DNA from: Clostridiales bacterium
Lineage (GTDB): Bacteria; Bacillota; Clostridia; Peptostreptococcales; Anaerovoracaceae
Length of the DNA: 64,000 bases
Assembly (NCBI GenBank): GCA_022766365.1
Contig: JALENW010000033.1
Coordinates: 52,666-116,665, forward strand
Reading direction: 5' to 3'
In this document: in pieces, positions 63,426 through 64,000 of the stretch
Position numbering within the stretch: position 1 is the first letter of the stretch
Layout: every line of letters begins with the position of its first letter
Made by a program: the position numbers and the translations under genes
The notes under the pieces: model-generated
Told to the model about the DNA's origin: nothing
Databases searched by the model: none
What the model saw: the letters and a program-made list of their open reading frames with translations, nothing else

Positions 63426-63528
63426 TACTTTCCCAGGCAGCTTCCCGCCAAGTATCATCGGCGCTAAGGAGCTTAACTTCTGTGTTCGAGATGGGAACAG
63501 GTGTGTCCTCCCTGCTATTGTCACCGGA
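63412..63528 (-). rRNA. rrf: 5S ribosomal RNA
   Basis: The minus strand reads the bacterial 5S pattern: ccggtgac 5' end, acacctgttcccatctcg, gaagttaagc and a ccgg 3' end complementary to the 5' end. About 117 bases; ends approximate. Confidence 0.93.
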
Positions 63529-63587
63529 TTTATTCGTATTTTGATTTCTACCTTTAAACCTGAATAAATATATCCTACTTACAGTCT

Positions 63588-63642
63588 GTCGAACGCTAAA
63601 GCATTCGACCATCACATTACGTCGAACGCTAAAGCATTCGAC
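63588..63642 (-). repeat. Two 22-bp self-complementary direct repeats between 23S and 5S
   Basis: The same 22-base unit occurs at 63588-63609 and 63621-63642. Each unit is an imperfect palindrome (gtcgaa...ttcgac, with gct/agc inside), so the spacer RNA can form two like hairpins. Confidence 0.8.
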
Positions 63643-63655
63643 AAAGAAAACCATC

Positions 63656-64000
<345 letters not shown>

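Noticed and set aside
63588..63642. A CRISPR array
   Set aside because: Only two repeat units, an 11-base spacer and a location within an rRNA operon.

Overview
The window reads as the chromosome of a low-GC, strictly anaerobic Firmicute of the class Clostridia. Evidence: the order priA-def-fmt-zinc peptidase-rsmB-stp-prkC-rsgA-rpe, argR-recN, ruvCAB-queA-tgt, type II thymidine kinase, Shine-Dalgarno starts including TTG and GTG, and flavin/iron-sulfur electron-transfer genes. Some features recall the Mogibacterium/Anaerovoracaceae group, but that is a guess from gene content only.

Layout. 1-2.4 kb: a small unknown gene, then 15 tRNA genes behind two sigma-A-type promoters and closed by an intrinsic terminator. 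2.6-7.5 kb: tdk, a large secreted SH3/glucosaminidase wall enzyme, and a minus-strand radical SAM gene. 7.6-19.2 kb: a long plus-strand operon of DNA replication restart, protein N-terminus processing, rRNA methylation and Ser/Thr kinase/phosphatase signalling genes. It begins with a QueH-AsnA fusion. 19.2-24.1 kb: a minus-strand cassette of an ACC-synthase-like aminotransferase, an atypical SDR, a YkvI-type transporter and an HTH protein. 24.2-31.6 kb: class A PBP, comEC, holA and an EamA transporter. 31.8-37.7 kb: a three-gene flavin/Fe-S complex that may link NADH, NAD(P)H and ferredoxin. 37.9-42.8 kb: LysR regulator, glutamate dehydrogenase, a cysteine-less thioredoxin-reductase-like flavoprotein and an M18 aminopeptidase. 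43.3-51.9 kb: recN-argR, ruvCAB, queA, tgt, rlmD.

51.6-59.5 kb is a genomic island at the 3' end of rlmD. It carries a BcgI-like restriction-modification system whose RM and S frames meet at a slippery A-heptamer, an AbiEi/AbiEii toxin-antitoxin pair flanked by a 17-bp direct repeat, structured non-coding DNA, a small ORF, a broken serine recombinase and an IS481-like element. This looks like the residue of an integrative element that has lost its transfer genes. 59.6-64 kb returns to core genes (NUDIX hydrolase, a XerD homologue with two altered active-site residues, a YprB-like nuclease, crcB). The window ends in the 3' part of a minus-strand rRNA operon (23S-5S-tRNA-Glu-tRNA-Leu).

Several core proteins lack residues or modules normally considered essential: PriA without its zinc-binding region, XerD without its first catalytic Arg, a TrxR-like protein without CxxC, an SDR without its Tyr. 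With the QueH-AsnA fusion and the RM/S frameshift junction, these are the most interesting observations. All are read from sequence and recalled family knowledge; no database search was run.
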